From Lachnospiraceae bacterium AC3007 (GTDB taxonomy: Bacteria > Bacillota > Clostridia > Lachnospirales > Lachnospiraceae): a DNA stretch of 64,000 bases. The notes beneath the pieces were generated by a model. That model did not search any database, had not been told where the DNA came from, and saw nothing but the letters and a program-made list of their open reading frames with translations. Position 1 is the stretch's first letter, and the number at the start of each line of letters is the position of its first letter. Positions 10,415 through 18,276 of the stretch are shown here, piece after piece. The stretch spans positions 52,647-116,646 of the forward strand of contig JHYK01000013.1 of NCBI GenBank assembly GCA_000621405.1, in the 5' to 3' direction. Both the position numbers and the translations under genes were made by a program.

Positions 10415-12328
10415 ATGAAATGGAATTTTGATTTTGAAATAGCGGCGCTGGCTTTTGAGTCGGTCCTGCTCATCTTCTATTTTGCAAAGAGACACCTGCC
10501 TACAAAGAAGAACAGGTATTTCATTCTTGCCATGGCTTCGGGGTGTCTCGCGACATTCATGGATATGCTCTCGGCTCTTGCCGACGTATATTGGGTCAAT
10601 CTGCCTCTGGAGCTTCTCCATGTGATCAATATATGCTATTTTGCGGTCATAGCGACAAACGTGCTCCTGCTTTTTGTCTATATACTTGCTGTGACCGATC
10701 AGCTCGATGTCGTTAAGACACCGCTTTTTGTCATCTACTGCGTTCCTTATTTCATCATGCTGCTGATGGCTATATCCACGCCGATAACCGGGGCTCTGTA
10801 TTATTTTGATGCGTCCGGCGGATACATGCACGGCCTCACCTACATGACGAATTATATCCTGTATGCATTTTATCTGGTCCTTGCGAGTGTATATGTGATA
10901 GTCTACAGGACCAAGATGAACAGGATGCATCTGCTGAGCGTGGTATCTCTTTTGATCCTGATGTGTACGGGAGCGGTGCTGCAGGGCTTCTTTTTCCCGT
11001 GGACGCTTCTTTCCAATGCATTCGGAAGCTTTGCAATGTGCATAGTATACCTGTCTCTTCAGAATCCCGACCTATATATTGACAAAGAGACCGGTCTTTT
11101 TAACAGGGACGGTTATCTCGAATATCTCAGGGAACTCTCCAGCAGCGGCACGAGCTATTCTTTCCTCGCTATATATATGGACAATTTCAAATCCGTCAAG
11201 GCCGTATACGGTCAGGATACGGCAAATAAAGCTCTTCATCAGACGATCAATTTTGTGAAGGATACTTATACCGATGATCATATCTTCAGATACAGCGAGG
11301 ATACCTACATCGTTCTGACGCCTTCGAAGTTTGATGTCGAGCTGGCGATGGATAACGTCAGGAAGAGGCTTGATTCGGGATTCATGATAGACGGAGAGCG
11401 CATCCACTTCTCGGTTACCTTTGTGATGGTGCCGTTTGAGATGCTCGATGATAATCTGATGAGGACCCAGAGGATACTGGAGTACTCCATCAAGAACGCT
11501 TCTTCCGGCTCGAGAGCCAATATCATGGTCGATGAAGCGCTCATCACCAGCACCAAGAGAAAGAACGACATCGAGATAGCTCTGGAGAAGACTGTTGAGA
11601 ACAGGAGCGTTCAGATCTATTTCATGCCCATATTCTCGCCGGTCACGGAAAAGATGGAGAGAGCTGAGGTGCTTGCCAGGATCTTTGACAGACAGGTGGG
11701 ATTCATCCCGCCAAAGGAGTTCATAGCGGCAGCCGAGAAGAACGGCAGCATCATATCCCTGGGACGTCATATATTTGAGAAGACCTGCGAGTTCATAAGG
11801 GAACAGGAGCCGCAGCTGTACGGAGTGGGAAGGATCAGCGTCAATCTTTCCGCGATGCAGCTTATGCAGGAGGGGATGGCGGAAGAGTTCATCGGAATAG
11901 CGGGCAGGAACAATGTTCCGCTTGACCGCATCAGTTTTGATATCAATGAATTCATAGATACCGAAAGAGATAATATATCCGAGAAGAACATGGAGATTTT
12001 GGCTGATGCCGGTGCCGAATTTGCACTCAACGGATACGGAAGCGGATTCTCCAGTCTTGAGAATCTCCTGAAGCTTCCGATCAGCATGGTAAAGATAGAC
12101 AGAGGCCTCGTGATATCTTATTTTGAAAAGGATTCAATGCTGCTCCCGGATGTCATTGAGATGTTCAGGAATCAGAAACTTAAGATAGTGCTTGTAGGTG
12201 TCGAGACAAAGGATATGGCAAGAAGGCTGTCGGTCATGGGCTGTGATTATCTGCAGGGTTATTTCTATTCAAGGACACTTCCTTCAAGAGATTTTGTTGC
12301 TCTTATGAAAAAGTCCGGGAACAGGTGA
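10415..12328 (+). CDS. Membrane GGDEF-EAL protein, both domains degenerate
   Basis: A 637-residue protein: about 6-7 membrane helices (residues 1-210), a GGDEF-fold domain (about 215-385) and an EAL-fold domain (about 395-635). The GGDEF site reads SEDTY, so cyclase activity is unlikely. In the EAL domain the entry motif EVLAR, NLSAMQL, VKIDRGL and YLQGYFYSRTLP are kept, but the family DDFG reads NGYG, the ELTE-type Glu reads D (FDINE) and the later Glu in AEGVE reads V. Both metal-binding aspartates are therefore gone. I infer a c-di-GMP receptor or scaffold rather than an enzyme. The start is ATG 10415, with a weak ribosome site. Confidence 0.85.
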   Translation: MKWNFDFEIAALAFESVLLIFYFAKRHLPTKKNRYFILAMASGCLATFMDMLSALADVYWVNLPLELLHVINICYFAVIATNVLLLFVYILAVTDQLDVVKTPLFVIYCVPYFIMLLMAISTPITGALYYFDASGGYMHGLTYMTNYILYAFYLVLASVYVIVYRTKMNRMHLLSVVSLLILMCTGAVLQGFFFPWTLLSNAFGSFAMCIVYLSLQNPDLYIDKETGLFNRDGYLEYLRELSSSGTSYSFLAIYMDNFKSVKAVYGQDTANKALHQTINFVKDTYTDDHIFRYSEDTYIVLTPSKFDVELAMDNVRKRLDSGFMIDGERIHFSVTFVMVPFEMLDDNLMRTQRILEYSIKNASSGSRANIMVDEALITSTKRKNDIEIALEKTVENRSVQIYFMPIFSPVTEKMERAEVLARIFDRQVGFIPPKEFIAAAEKNGSIISLGRHIFEKTCEFIREQEPQLYGVGRISVNLSAMQLMQEGMAEEFIGIAGRNNVPLDRISFDINEFIDTERDNISEKNMEILADAGAEFALNGYGSGFSSLENLLKLPISMVKIDRGLVISYFEKDSMLLPDVIEMFRNQKLKIVLVGVETKDMARRLSVMGCDYLQGYFYSRTLPSRDFVALMKKSGNR

Positions 12329-12341
12329 TCTCTGCCGGGTA

Positions 12342-12371
12342 TTGACAAAGCACTTCTTTTGGTAGTATTTT
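12342..12371 (+). promoter_or_regulatory. Putative promoter of the infC-rpmI-rplT operon
   Basis: TTGACA (12342-12347), an 18-bp spacer and TATTTT (12366-12371). It lies just after the previous gene and ~115 bp before the leader terminator, the layout of an attenuated ribosomal-protein leader. Confidence 0.5.
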
Positions 12372-12376
12372 ATACA

Positions 12377-12515
12377 GGATATCAAGCAGAGCAAGGCTCT
12401 CACCCTGAGGCGTCGCCCCGGCGGGATCAAAGATCCGGATAAGGCATCAGCTGTCAGGCGTTCATTTTCTTATGGACTATGTGGAATGCTGCGCTTTGCG
12501 CAGCGTTTTTTATTG
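12377..12515 (+). ncRNA. L20-type leader of infC operon with intrinsic attenuator
   Basis: The untranslated leader before infC holds GC-rich pairing segments (around 12395-12430) and ends in an intrinsic terminator. In Firmicutes this position is occupied by the L20 leader, where ribosomal protein bL20 binds and causes premature termination. The assignment rests on gene order and the attenuator, not on a covariance-model match. The open frame starting at 12472 runs through the hairpin and is not coding. Confidence 0.65.
12488..12513 (+). terminator. Leader attenuator upstream of infC
   Basis: Perfect stem GCTGCGC / GCGCAGC with a TTT loop, then GTTTTTT. It ends only 19 bp before the infC start, so termination here would shut off the operon. 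Confidence 0.8.
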
Positions 12516-12531
12516 CAAGGAGGGAAAGGCG

Positions 12532-13041
12532 ATTAGCAACGATTATTTCATCAATGACCAGATACGTGACAGGGAAGTCCGTGTCATAGGAGCTGACGGA
12601 GAGCAGCTCGGAGTAATGTCTATTGAAGATGCATTGGATGAAGCGGAAAAGGCAGAGCTTGATCTTGTGAAGATAGCTCCGAATGCCAATCCCCCGGTAT
12701 GCAAGATCGTAGATTACGGGAAGTTCAAGTACGAGCAGATCCGAAAGGAAAAGGATGCCCGTAAGAAGCAGAAGATAGTTGAGATCAAAGAGATCAGGAT
12801 GTCGCCCAACATAGACACCAATGATCTCAATACCAAGATGAGCGCGGCCAGGAAGTTCCTTGCCAAGGGTAACAGGGTGAAGGTAACTCTTAGGTTCAGA
12901 GGCCGTGAGATGGCTCACATGCAGGACAGCAGGTATATATTGGATGATTTTGCCGAAGCATTAAGCGATGTGGCCGTAGTGGACAAGGCTCCCAAGGTAG
13001 AGGGCCGTACCATGACGATCACGCTGGCAGAGAAAAAGTAG
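12532..13041 (+). CDS. infC: Translation initiation factor IF-3, predicted AUU start
   Basis: IF-3 prevents 50S joining and proofreads the start codon on the 30S subunit. The protein is 169 residues: N domain from SNDYFINDQIRDREVRVIG, including the family segment NANPPVCKIVDYGKFKYEQ, and a C domain with VKVTLRFRGREMAH. The homologous region begins at ATT 12532, eight bases after AGGAGG (12518-12523). No ATG, GTG or TTG fits between the terminator and the conserved sequence. AUU starts are the known autoregulatory feature of infC: IF-3 disfavours its own non-canonical start. rpmI and rplT follow. Confidence 0.93.
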   Translation: MSNDYFINDQIRDREVRVIGADGEQLGVMSIEDALDEAEKAELDLVKIAPNANPPVCKIVDYGKFKYEQIRKEKDARKKQKIVEIKEIRMSPNIDTNDLNTKMSAARKFLAKGNRVKVTLRFRGREMAHMQDSRYILDDFAEALSDVAVVDKAPKVEGRTMTITLAEKK

Positions 13042-13062
13042 ATATTTAAGGAGGATAGGATC

Positions 13063-13260
13063 ATGCCAAAGATGAAAACAAACAGATCAGCTGCAAAGCG
13101 ATTCAAGCTTACAGGGAGCGGAAAGCTTAAGAGGAACAAGGCATACAAGCGCCATATTCTTACCAAGAAGTCCCCGAAGACCATCAGGAACCTGAGGAAA
13201 TCAGCGATCGTTGATGCGTCCAATGAGAAGAACATGAAGAAGATTCTGCCTTATATCTGA
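13063..13260 (+). CDS. rpmI: 50S ribosomal protein bL35
   Basis: A 65-residue, strongly basic protein beginning [20 protein letters not shown], the hallmark of bL35, with the later RKSAIVD segment. Length is standard. It is preceded by AAGGAGG and lies 21 bp after infC in the conserved infC-rpmI-rplT operon, presumably controlled by the upstream bL20-responsive leader. Confidence 0.97.
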   Translation: MPKMKTNRSAAKRFKLTGSGKLKRNKAYKRHILTKKSPKTIRNLRKSAIVDASNEKNMKKILPYI

Positions 13261-13310
13261 CAGCGGAATCGATTGATCTGATCTTACACAATTATTAGGA
13301 GGGAATAGAA

Positions 13311-13664
13311 ATGGCCAGGATCAAAGGCGGATTAAATGCAAAGAAAAAGCATAACAGAGTATTAAAGCTCGCAAAGGGATACAGAGGAGCAAGATCAAAG
13401 CAGTACAGGGTCGCAAAGCAGTCCGTGATGCGCGCACTTGCATCTGCGTTTGCAGGCAGGAAGCAGAAGAAGAGAGATTTCAGGAAGCTTTGGATCGCGC
13501 GTATCAATGCAGCTGCAAGGCTTAACGGTATCAACTACAGCAACTTCATGCATGGCCTGAAGCTTGCCGGCGTGGATATCAACCGTAAGATGCTTGCAGA
13601 CGTCGCAGTTAATGATGCTGCAGGCTTTAAGGATCTGGCAGACCTTGCCAAATCAAAGCTTTGA
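13311..13664 (+). CDS. rplT: 50S ribosomal protein bL20
   Basis: A 117-residue basic protein with the bL20 signature [20 protein letters not shown] and [20 protein letters not shown]. It is essential for early 50S assembly and in Firmicutes is the likely repressor that reads the leader of this operon. RBS GGAGGG precedes ATG 13311. The last codons contain the -35 and part of the spacer of a promoter for the downstream tRNA gene. Confidence 0.97.
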   Translation: MARIKGGLNAKKKHNRVLKLAKGYRGARSKQYRVAKQSVMRALASAFAGRKQKKRDFRKLWIARINAAARLNGINYSNFMHGLKLAGVDINRKMLADVAVNDAAGFKDLADLAKSKL

Positions 13665-13673
13665 GGTTATAAT
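13645..13673 (+). promoter_or_regulatory. Putative tRNA-Leu promoter embedded in rplT 3' end
   Basis: TTGCCA (13645-13650), a 17-bp spacer and a perfect TATAAT (13668-13673). The -35 is inside rplT codons and the -10 just beyond its stop. It would start RNA near 13680, about 60 bases before the tRNA. Confidence 0.6.
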
Positions 13674-13678
13674 CGAGT

Positions 13679-13733
13679 GGTTCTGAACGGCTTTAAGCAT
13701 CACCTTTTGATACGGTGATAAGCCTTAGGAACC
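13679..13733 (+). other. Three-tier hairpin in tRNA-Leu 5' leader
   Basis: Nested pairing GGTTC/GAACC, GGCTT/AAGCC and ATCACC/GGTGAT gives an interrupted stem ending 6 bases before the tRNA. It has no U tract, so it is not an intrinsic terminator; it may guide RNase P processing of the precursor. Confidence 0.5.
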
Positions 13734-13739
13734 AAAGAT

Positions 13740-13823
13740 GCAGGAGTGGCGGAATTGGCAGACGCGCAGGCTTCAGGTGCCTGTGACCGCAAGGCCGTGA
13801 GGGTTCAAGTCCCTTCTCCTGCA
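13740..13823 (+). tRNA. tRNA-Leu (anticodon CAG)
   Basis: An 84-base tRNA with acceptor stem GCAGGAG/CTCCTGC, a D-arm region GTGGCGGAATTGGCAGAC, anticodon stem CAGGC/GCCTG around loop TTCAGGT (anticodon CAG, reading CUG), a long variable arm as in type II leucine tRNAs, and T-arm GGTTCAAGTCC. The discriminator is A at 13823. CCA is not encoded and must be added. A terminator follows directly, so this is a single-tRNA unit. Confidence 0.95.
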
Positions 13824-13831
13824 TATAATAC

Positions 13832-13862
13832 CCCGGGTCATAAGGACCCGGGATTTTTATTA
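13832..13862 (+). terminator. Intrinsic terminator after tRNA-Leu
   Basis: Perfect 8-bp stem CCCGGGTC / GACCCGGG with an ATAAG loop, followed by ATTTTTATTATTTT. Confidence 0.9.
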
Positions 13863-13924
13863 TTTTGAGCGAAATGATGTTATACTAGACAGCGTAGCAT
13901 CTGTTCACCTGGAGGGTTATGATA

Positions 13925-15598
13925 ATGGCAGCCAGTATTACGGTAAAAAAAGGGGAAGTAGCGTCGGCGATCAATTTCGTCAAGGATTTCCTTGAGGAGA
14001 ATAAAGTCAAAGACAAGGAGAAAGTAAAGGCACTGCTGATGGCAGAGGAGGTTACGGTCGGTCTTCTCAATCACTCTGCGGATGACGGCTCCGTCAAACT
14101 CGCGGCCAGAAGATCATTCGGCAATATCATCATAGATGCATCAGCTCCGGGGCCGGAGTTTGAGCTTATGAGCGATGAAATGATAGGAGAGATCCTCGAT
14201 ACCGGATATGAAACCTCTGATATGGGCATCAATACCGAGGGCGCTATCCGCAATATACTGGTCAAAAGCTTCGTCGATCAGCTGAAATATAAGAATGAAA
14301 AAGGCAGGAATCAGGTTCGCATCACGGCAGTCACATCCCGTTACGCCTTTCTTTACATGACTCTTACAGGCCTTTTTGCAGGTCTTATATGCGGTCTTCT
14401 GATGAGTTTTATGCCTGATGGCATGAAGCAGGTCATTAATGATAATGTCTTCAGTCTGATCACAACCGTATTCATGAACGGTCTTCAGACTGTAGTGGGG
14501 CCTGTGGTCTTCTTTTCAATAGCCACTGCGATAGCGGGTTTTGGCAATCTGTCCGATATAGGCAAGATCGGCGGCAAGGTGATGCTTGCATATATATTGA
14601 CTTCCATTTTATCCATTGTCATAGGTACGGCTCTTTTCTTTGCTTTCCAGCCGGGAGACCCTGCTGTGGCAGAAGGGATCACCGCTACCGAAGTGGTGGA
14701 TCAGGAGACGGTTGCCGAAATGGGAGATGTGTCACTGAAGAGCACCATAGTGGGCCTTGTGCCGTCCAATATAATCAAACCTTTCCTTGAGGCCAACATG
14801 CTTCAGATCATTGTACTGGCCATATTCTGCGGGGCTGCGGCGGGACTGATAGGCCAGTTCTCAAACCTGATAAAGGATCTTTTTGAAGCAATGAATGAAT
14901 TGTTTCTTAAGATAACGGTGATCCTTGTAAAACTGATCCCTCTTGTCACATTCTGCTCGATGGCATCGATGATGCTGTCTGTCGGAGGAGATTCAATAGT
15001 ATCGGTCTTAGGTATCGCAGGTGTGATACTTCTCGGATTCCTTGCGATGATGATAGTCTATTGCATACTGATAGTGCTGTTCACAGGTCTGAATCCGATC
15101 CTGTTCTTCAGAAAATATGCGCCAACGATGCTGCAGGTATTTTCGCTTTCTTCCAGCAATGCATCCATACCGCTGAACATGAAGGTGTGCGGAGAGAAGC
15201 TTGGCATATCGCCCAAGATCTATTCTTTCTCAATCCCTCTCGGCGCCACGATCAATATGAACGGGGCATGCATCCAGCTGGCTGTATCCGCGCTTGCCAT
15301 AGCGCATATCTATGGAGTTGAGATAAGCGGAAGGATGCTCGTGATCATGTGCGCGACCATAATCCTCCTGTCGATGGGTGCTCCCGGGATACCGGGTATG
15401 GGACTGATCCTTCTCACTGTTATACTTACGCAGTTCAATGTGCCGGTGGAGGGCGTGAGCCTTCTGATAGGCATATATCCGATCCTGGATATGTTCATAA
15501 CGATGATCAACTGTATGGGAGACGTAGCCACTACCTTCATGGTCGCAAAAAGCGAAAAACTCCTCGATGTAGACGCCTTCAATGCCGCAGGGAATTAG
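13925..15598 (+). CDS. Dicarboxylate/amino-acid:cation symporter with N-terminal ATPase-like domain
   Basis: A 557-residue protein. The C-terminal ~415 residues are a DAACS-type sodium or proton symporter (GltP/SstT fold): eight or more membrane segments, a serine-rich re-entrant loop LSSSNASIPLNM and the substrate motif ATINMNGAC, where transporters of this family have NMDG. The first ~125 residues are soluble and resemble the HATPase fold of RsbW-type anti-sigma kinases (LMAEEVTVGLLNHS, then FGNIIIDASAPGPEF); the usual N-box Asn looks replaced by Gly, so ATP binding is doubtful. I chose ATG 13925, 8 bases after GGAGGG, over ATG 13919 at 2 bases. The substrate cannot be read from sequence. 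Confidence 0.85.
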   Translation: MAASITVKKGEVASAINFVKDFLEENKVKDKEKVKALLMAEEVTVGLLNHSADDGSVKLAARRSFGNIIIDASAPGPEFELMSDEMIGEILDTGYETSDMGINTEGAIRNILVKSFVDQLKYKNEKGRNQVRITAVTSRYAFLYMTLTGLFAGLICGLLMSFMPDGMKQVINDNVFSLITTVFMNGLQTVVGPVVFFSIATAIAGFGNLSDIGKIGGKVMLAYILTSILSIVIGTALFFAFQPGDPAVAEGITATEVVDQETVAEMGDVSLKSTIVGLVPSNIIKPFLEANMLQIIVLAIFCGAAAGLIGQFSNLIKDLFEAMNELFLKITVILVKLIPLVTFCSMASMMLSVGGDSIVSVLGIAGVILLGFLAMMIVYCILIVLFTGLNPILFFRKYAPTMLQVFSLSSSNASIPLNMKVCGEKLGISPKIYSFSIPLGATINMNGACIQLAVSALAIAHIYGVEISGRMLVIMCATIILLSMGAPGIPGMGLILLTVILTQFNVPVEGVSLLIGIYPILDMFITMINCMGDVATTFMVAKSEKLLDVDAFNAAGN

Positions 15599-15628
15599 AT
15601 AACACTGCCAATTTGGATTGATTTATCG

Positions 15629-15634
15629 TATAAT
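15629..15634 (+). promoter_or_regulatory. Putative -10 element before double-glycine peptide genes
   Basis: A perfect TATAAT, 66 bp before the first peptide start, in the 101-bp gap after the symporter gene. The -35 region (TGCCAA at 17-bp spacing) is weak. Confidence 0.35.
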
Positions 15635-15699
15635 GATACAAAGACAGAGAGGAAGAAGAAATATTGTCTTTAAGGCAAATAATAAAGGAGGATACAAAA

Positions 15700-15975
15700 A
15701 TGTCAGAAGAGAAGAAAATAAACGGTCTTGAAGAGAGTGATCTTGATAACATCTCCGGCGGACTGGTCTATAACGCAGCAGGGACTTCCGAGGCAGTTCC
15801 CGGTCTTGAATGGGAGGTTCTCCATAACAATAACGGTAAGATACTTGGCAGGTATTCAACACAGGGTGAAGCGTGCGAGGCTGCAAAGAAGTATAAGTCA
15901 GGATCAAAATATGATACCCAGCTTGTCAGCAAGGAAGAGGTTGACTATCTCAGGTCTCACCCTCAGACCTTCTAG
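15700..15975 (+). CDS. Small peptide with double-glycine leader (bacteriocin-like precursor), copy 1
   Basis: A 91-residue protein starting at ATG 15700 behind AAAGGAGG (15685-15692). Residues 1-22 match double-glycine leaders of class II bacteriocins and signal peptides: acidic, helical, LEESDLDNISGG with hydrophobics at the usual positions before GG. Cleavage after GG by a C39 peptidase/ABC transporter would release a ~70-residue product with one Cys, an NNNGK turn and a basic segment. I do not recognise the core family. No C39 transporter gene lies in the window. It may instead be a Nif11-like or non-bacteriocin GG protein. Confidence 0.7.
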   Translation: MSEEKKINGLEESDLDNISGGLVYNAAGTSEAVPGLEWEVLHNNNGKILGRYSTQGEACEAAKKYKSGSKYDTQLVSKEEVDYLRSHPQTF

Positions 15976-16004
15976 AGCAGGCTTTTATGCTCATGGAGCG
16001 GTCA

Positions 16005-16259
16005 ATGTTGGAAGATAACAGGCTGAGCGACGATCTGCTGGAGGAAGTCTCCGGCGGGACCATGAATTATGAGATGAAGGATGATCCGCTGTACAGGAAG
16101 TTTTCTACCTTCTGGGAAGGAAAGGACAAGGACGGCAAGGACGGTAAGGACGGGTCAGGCTCGGGATCCAGGTCAGAATTCATCAGTTCGTTCAGGCAAT
16201 GGGTGAGCAGCGGCATGCCTGAAGATATCACAAAAAGGAATAAGGAGATTGGTTCCTGA
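16005..16259 (+). CDS. Small peptide with double-glycine leader, copy 2
   Basis: An 84-residue protein whose first 18 residues are another double-glycine leader (MLEDNRLSDDLLEEVSGG). The remaining ~66 residues include the charged low-complexity run KDKDGKDGKDGSGSGS and no cysteine, and are unlike copy 1. Start ATG 16005 has GGAG six bases upstream; in-frame ATGs at 15987 and 15993 would only lengthen the leader. It lies 29 bp after copy 1 and 3 bp before the YdcF-type gene, so the three form an operon. Two unlike GG peptides in tandem recall two-peptide class IIb bacteriocins, but the core sequences do not show GxxxG motifs. Confidence 0.65.
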   Translation: MLEDNRLSDDLLEEVSGGTMNYEMKDDPLYRKFSTFWEGKDKDGKDGKDGSGSGSRSEFISSFRQWVSSGMPEDITKRNKEIGS

Positions 16260-16262
16260 TAA

Positions 16263-17279
16263 ATGCTCTGGATGATCCTTTTCATAATCTCATTTGTGAT
16301 ATGGATCCTAGTTATGATAACGGAGCCCAGAACAGTAGCCGGCGGTTTCTTATTACTGCTTTCGGCGCTGCTGCTGGGCTTCTTTATGTACTCAAAGGCT
16401 GTATCGTCTCCGGAATGGTTTTCAAGACATCTTTTGTTTCATATCCTGCTTGATATTGAACTTATCCTTCTGATCGTCATGCTTATAATCTTCCCGCTGG
16501 TGCTGGGAGTGGTCTTTCTTGCGGGAGGCATATTGCTGCTTCGTCACGAGGGCGTGAAGCCAAGGAATATCCTGTCAGTGGGATTTGCCATGGTGCTTAT
16601 TGCTTTCGATATAGTCATACCGCTTATATTTGACGTAAGCAGTCCCGGTGTCCTGACATATATATACTGGTATCTGACTCTTATTTTGCTGTATTTTGTA
16701 TTTCAGCTTACGTCCTTCAGCCTTGCCGGAGTGTTGAATACACTGCATTTCAGAAAGGATCAGCATTTCGACTATGTGGTGGTCTTAGGATGCGCCGTGA
16801 GAGAGGGCGGACTGACACCTCTCCTTAAGTCCAGAGTGGATAAGGGGATAAGCGTATACAGGAACAATCCCGGAGCGAAACTGATACTGTCGGGCGGACA
16901 GGGGCCGGATGAGCCCATGCCTGAAGGCAGGGCCATGGCAGAATATGTTATTTCCCGGGGTGTAGCGAAAGAGGATGTGATAAGTGAGGAAAGATCTACT
17001 AGCACGGAAGAGAATCTCAGGTTTTCCCGTGAGCTAATGAGCGGGGAAAAGCCGTTGTTTGCTCTGGTCACAAGCTCTTACCATGTGATGCGCTCTCTCA
17101 TTATCGCCAGGAGGCTCAGACTTAAATGCAAAGGGTATGGAGCCGGAACGAAGCTGTATTTTGCAATGAATGCTTTTTTGAGAGAGTACGCCGGGTATTC
17201 CCGCGACAGCAGAAGGAACAGGTTATTACATCTGGCGGTGCTCACCGTTGTATATATCCTGTTCCTTATAAGTCTGTGA
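16263..17279 (+). CDS. YdcF/SanA-family (DUF218) membrane protein
   Basis: A 338-residue protein with five or six N-terminal membrane helices (to about residue 165), an extracytoplasmic or cytosolic DUF218 domain (DYVVVLGCAVREGG, LSGGQGPDEPMPEGRAMAEY, ERSTSTEENLRFS and SSYHVMRS) and a final helix. DUF218 proteins are linked to cell-envelope and glycolipid functions; the biochemical activity is poorly defined. The start is 3 bp after the second GG-leader peptide, so the context ties it to those peptides, perhaps as an accessory or immunity-type membrane protein (inference). Confidence 0.82.
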   Translation: MLWMILFIISFVIWILVMITEPRTVAGGFLLLLSALLLGFFMYSKAVSSPEWFSRHLLFHILLDIELILLIVMLIIFPLVLGVVFLAGGILLLRHEGVKPRNILSVGFAMVLIAFDIVIPLIFDVSSPGVLTYIYWYLTLILLYFVFQLTSFSLAGVLNTLHFRKDQHFDYVVVLGCAVREGGLTPLLKSRVDKGISVYRNNPGAKLILSGGQGPDEPMPEGRAMAEYVISRGVAKEDVISEERSTSTEENLRFSRELMSGEKPLFALVTSSYHVMRSLIIARRLRLKCKGYGAGTKLYFAMNAFLREYAGYSRDSRRNRLLHLAVLTVVYILFLISL

Positions 17280-17302
17280 GAGTGTCTGTTTATTTTTTTG
17301 TA

Positions 17303-18181
17303 TTAGATATTATCGGGATTGCTCTTTTTTGCCGGGATATTAAAGTCCGGATGTTCTTCAAGCCACGCAGTCTGAGGCATGCAGGAGAGCATTGATACAT
17401 CATCCTCCGACAGTTCAAAATCAAACACATCCAGATTTGCTTTGATATGCTCCTTTGAGGAAGCCTTTGGAATCGGCAGGATCCCCTTCTGAAGGAGGAA
17501 TCTTAAGTTGATCTGCTGGATGCTCTTTCCGTATTTTTCGGACAGACGCACGAGTATGGAATTACCGATCGTGGCGTTTTCACGGCCTCTTCCGAGAGGA
17601 CTCCAGGCCATAGGGATCACTTCGTTATCCTTGCAGTAAGATACTGCAGCTTCCTGTGAATATCCGGGATGAAGCTCGAGCTGATCTACGACAGGCTTTA
17701 TCCTGCAGGTCTCAAGGATATTCTTCAGGTGATGAGGAAGGAAATTGCTCAAACCAAGCCTTCTGACCCTGCCCTGATCTACCATCTCCTCCATGGCTTT
17801 CCATGTCTCCGTGTCAAGCTCCTTCCATCTCTCGTCATCCGCTCCCGTCTGTCTCGGCCAGTGTATCATGTAGATGTCCACATAATCGGTCTGAAGACGG
17901 TTAAGGGATCTCTCAAGGGCCTTCTTAGCGTTATCTGCGCCCATCTCATCGATCCAGAGCTTTGTCTCGATTATGAGATCGGTTCTGGCTATGCCGCTCT
18001 CCTTTATCGCGTTACCCAGAGAGCGCTCCGTCTCATACAGCGACGCTGTGTCGAAGAACCTGTAGCCGCACTCGATAGCGGTAAGGATGGAGCTCTTATT
18101 ATCCTTGAATTCCTCGTTGTATGTCCCGTATCCTATGGCGGGAATCTTCGAGCCGTCGTTTAAGGTGAAATACTTATCCAT
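17303..18181 (-). CDS. Aldo/keto reductase
   Basis: A 292-residue NAD(P)H-dependent oxidoreductase of the AKR5-like group (TIM barrel). The catalytic tetrad is visible: Asp in FFDTASLYETE, the Tyr of that motif, Lys in IETKLW and His in MIHWP. The AKR signatures GYGTYNEEF, LGLSNFLPHHL and VDQLELHPGYSQ are also present, and the cofactor segment IPKASSKEHIKANL. Start ATG 18181 follows a GGGGG site. The substrate is unknown. It faces the YdcF gene tail to tail, with a 23-bp gap. Confidence 0.93.
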   Translation of the reverse strand: MDKYFTLNDGSKIPAIGYGTYNEEFKDNKSSILTAIECGYRFFDTASLYETERSLGNAIKESGIARTDLIIETKLWIDEMGADNAKKALERSLNRLQTDYVDIYMIHWPRQTGADDERWKELDTETWKAMEEMVDQGRVRRLGLSNFLPHHLKNILETCRIKPVVDQLELHPGYSQEAAVSYCKDNEVIPMAWSPLGRGRENATIGNSILVRLSEKYGKSIQQINLRFLLQKGILPIPKASSKEHIKANLDVFDFELSEDDVSMLSCMPQTAWLEEHPDFNIPAKKSNPDNI

Positions 18182-18244
18182 TTTACCCCCTTAGTAATAA
18201 ATGAAAGACCTGCTTACCTGATGATTATATCATCTTTGGTGACA

Positions 18245-18253
18245 TGATATAAT
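18245..18253 (+). promoter_or_regulatory. Extended -10 promoter for small ORF 18277
   Basis: TGATATAAT, an extended -10 (TGn plus TATAAT), 24 bp before the start. The -35 is poor (TTATAT), as expected for extended -10 promoters. Confidence 0.45.
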
Positions 18254-18276
18254 GGTTGATCATGGGAGGTAACGAT

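Noticed and set aside
12472..12531. ATG start for infC at 12472
   Set aside because: It lies upstream of the attenuator hairpin, the intervening codons are the hairpin itself, and the homology begins at ATT 12532 with its own ribosome site.
15061..15321. Open frames inside the symporter gene
   Set aside because: They are alternative-frame shadows; the symporter frame has full-length homology and helices.
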